From the NCBI GenBank assembly GCA_016946835.1, contig JACVTC010000126.1:82501-146500 (forward strand): a stretch of DNA of 64,000 bases. Direction: 5' to 3'. The stretch comes from Neocallimastix lanati (nom. inval.) (taxonomy: Eukaryota; Neocallimastigomycota; Neocallimastigomycetes; Neocallimastigales; Neocallimastigaceae). Position 1 is the first letter of the stretch. Every line of letters begins with the position of its first letter. Positions 62,226 to 64,000 of the stretch are shown piece after piece. A program made the translations under genes and the position numbers. The notes below the pieces were generated by a model. The model was not told where the DNA came from and did not search any database. It saw only the letters and a list, made by a program, of their open reading frames with translations.

Positions 62226-63518
62226 TATACTTATGCTATTTTATAATTATTTATATTTTAAAATAATATTTATTTTATAAATTATAATTTAAATATTTAT
62301 TTATTTATTTATTTAGAATTAGATTTATATATATATATAAATGTTAATAGAAATAACAATATATTTTATATATTATACACTATTATAATTCAGCATAGTA
62401 GAACATTCATTGTTTTGATTATTTATTATTTTTTTCAATTAATCCTATTTGACTTAAACCTTTATTATCTATGTTTCTTGACTATATTATCTTTGTTTCT
62501 TAGAACATTTTATTATCAGTTTTAATTATAAATATATGTATATAAATGTTATTAATTATTAACATTATTTATATATGTATATTATCTAATTTATTTTAAA
62601 GGTAGCAGAAATATTAATTTTTAATAAAATACAAATAATTGAAATGAAAATAAAATTAATATTACATAAAGTACTTTAAATTTTATTTTATTTTTACTTG
62701 TTTGTTTCTTTTTACAATTGGTACAATACATTGTGACAATAATTTAAATATATATATATTTTTTTCTTTTTTTTTTATTTTTTTCTTTTTTTTTTATTTT
62801 TTTCTATCTTTGATTAAGAATAGAAAAAAGATAACTTTATTATTTATAAACAGGTTTTGATATTGTAAAATGTTGTTAATGTTTCAAGTATTTTTGATTT
62901 AAATTATAAAATTTATAAAGTATATATTAGTACAAAGAATATAAATTATATGTAATTAAAGGACACCCCTAAATTTTTACGTAATGTGAAATAACGAGAA
63001 TTTCTATAGAAATTATTTGATAATTTAATTTATTTTATTTATATTAATTATTATAATATTATATTGAAAGTAATTTTTTTTTTATTTTAATGACGTTTTA
63101 TACTTTGATTTTTTAAAAAAAAAAAAAAAAAAAAGAAAAATATAAAAAAAGACTTGAAATTTAAAAGTTATTGAAGAGAATAAAATTGAAAATTATAAAA
63201 ATAATTAGTTTTTATTTATTTATTTTATTTATTTATTTATTTTTTATTTTGTTATTAATAAAAATAGATAGCATTAATAAAAATGATTTTATTTTATTTT
63301 TTTTTTAAAAAATATATTATCATTATAAAAAAAAATTATAATAAATAATTGTAATAAAGAAGTTTTTATTTTTATTTTCTTTTTTTATTTAAAAAATATT
63401 AAAATTATAATAATTTTTTATTTTTTTAGAATACTCAAAAATATATTGTTGAAAAGAATTAATTATCAATTAAAAAACATTCATTATTAAATGCCTAAAA
63501 TATTCCCTTTATCATATT
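62226..63518. other. AT-rich intergenic DNA
   Basis: No gene. It has short repeats: TTATCTATGTTTCTT and TTATCTTTGTTTCTT in tandem at ~62467-62502, and a C-interrupted T tract at 62760-62805. Confidence 0.5.
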
Positions 63519-63871
63519 TCATTTTATTTTTGAGAGTTCAGATTTCAATTTTTCAAATTCTTCAATTTTTGTTTTCAACTTTTCAATTTCTTTACTTAAA
63601 GTTTTATTTTCTTCATCGAAGTCTTCATTTATTGTTTTTAATTCATTCATATATTTTTTACATTGATCATATTTTTTTTTAACATATTTCATATTTGCAT
63701 AATATGAATTCGATGCAAATTCTTTAATATATTTGTATTTAAAATAATTGTTAATTCCTTTAATAATTTCCTTAAAAAGAATGTCAATTATTTTTGTATA
63801 TTTATCACCTTTTTTTAAATAATTTTTTACTAAATCATAAATATATTTATTGATATGATTATTCTTCTCAC
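63519..63871 (-). CDS. Last exon of a coiled-coil protein (gene continues past the right edge)
   Basis: The minus strand reads 117 codons from just after an acceptor (TTAAATAAATAG, AG at 63872-63873) to a TGA at 63519-63521. The start GEKNNHINKYIYDLVKNYLK is helical. The end (LKTINEDFDEENKTLSKEIE, KLKTKIEEFEKLKSELSKIK) is a heptad-patterned coiled coil. The exon enters in phase 2. The remaining ~130 bases to the window edge show only intron-like A/T sequence, so the rest of the gene is outside. The family is not recognisable from this piece. Codon and residue use (Lys, Asn, Ile, Glu) match other host genes. Confidence 0.65.
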
Positions 63872-64000
63872 CTATTTATTTAATAATAGTATTATTATAA
63901 ATGTATTATATATATAAATCATATAAATATATTGTTAAATTATTTAAATATATTTTCAAAATGAAAAATTATTTATTAAAAAAAAAAAAAATGTAATGAA

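Noticed and set aside
1-64000. CRISPR array, bacterial operons, ribosome binding sites or a defence island
   Set aside because: Introns, dockerins, a Golgi-type mannosyltransferase and eukaryotic transposons show nuclear fungal DNA. No regularly spaced repeats of CRISPR type occur; the 8.6-9.6 kb array has no unique spacers.

Overview
The window looks like nuclear DNA of an anaerobic gut fungus (Neocallimastigomycota, the Neocallimastix/Piromyces/Anaeromyces type). Intergenic DNA is almost pure A+T, with homopolymer runs of about 40 bases and many AAT repeats. Genes carry Asn-rich tracts and short AT-rich GT..AG introns. The acetylxylan esterase at 56.4 kb ends in two fungal dockerin modules, a hallmark of anaerobic-fungus cellulosomes. 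The genus cannot be named from this sequence alone.

Layout. 0.9-1.5 kb: pseudogene of a Cys-rich membrane protein (+). 1.95-3.5 kb: GT71/MNN1-type mannosyltransferase (-). 4.73-5.07 kb: a MITE. 5.37-9.89 kb: a complete Mutator-like (MULE) DNA transposon with matching ends, an exact 8-bp target duplication, an open FLYWCH + MULE transposase gene, a tRNA-related G+C-richer block and about 16 minisatellite units. 12.6-24.2 kb: a graveyard of LTR retroelements, all on the minus strand. It holds two Ty3/gypsy chromovirus relics and a Ty1/copia relic with both LTRs, and a second MITE copy sits in the first gypsy. 26.2-36.6 kb: a diverged repeat family including a ~690-bp inverted repeat that brackets a secreted subtilisin-like protease (-) and a secreted transglutaminase-like protein (+). 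A 360-bp retroposed segment with poly(A) and target duplication lies between those two genes. 36.6-37.5 kb: ankyrin pseudogene and an exon-like scrap. 38.97-42.78 kb: a spliced gene on the minus strand, which I resolved into 13 exons coding for a 648-residue protein with four tandem MATH/TRAF-like domains. 43.5-49.4 kb: a 1968-residue ankyrin protein (+), divergent from the MATH gene. 52.1-52.9 kb: unrecognised pseudogene. 56.4-57.6 kb: secreted CE6-type acetylxylan esterase with two dockerins. 58.6-60.2 kb: unassigned relic. 61.56-62.22 kb: a compositionally odd island rich in TGCA/GCAT. 63.5-63.9 kb: last exon of a coiled-coil gene running off the right edge.

How genes work together. The esterase is a plant-wall enzyme meant for a cellulosome. 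The mannosyltransferase would decorate secreted glycoproteins in the Golgi. The protease and the transglutaminase-like protein carry signal peptides and belong to the secreted set. The MATH and ankyrin genes are protein-interaction scaffolds sharing one ~0.7-kb divergent upstream region. No operon-like or defence system is evident. The most interesting observations are the intact MULE, the MATH gene built by exon-set duplication, the MITE family, and the inverted repeat around the secreted-enzyme genes.
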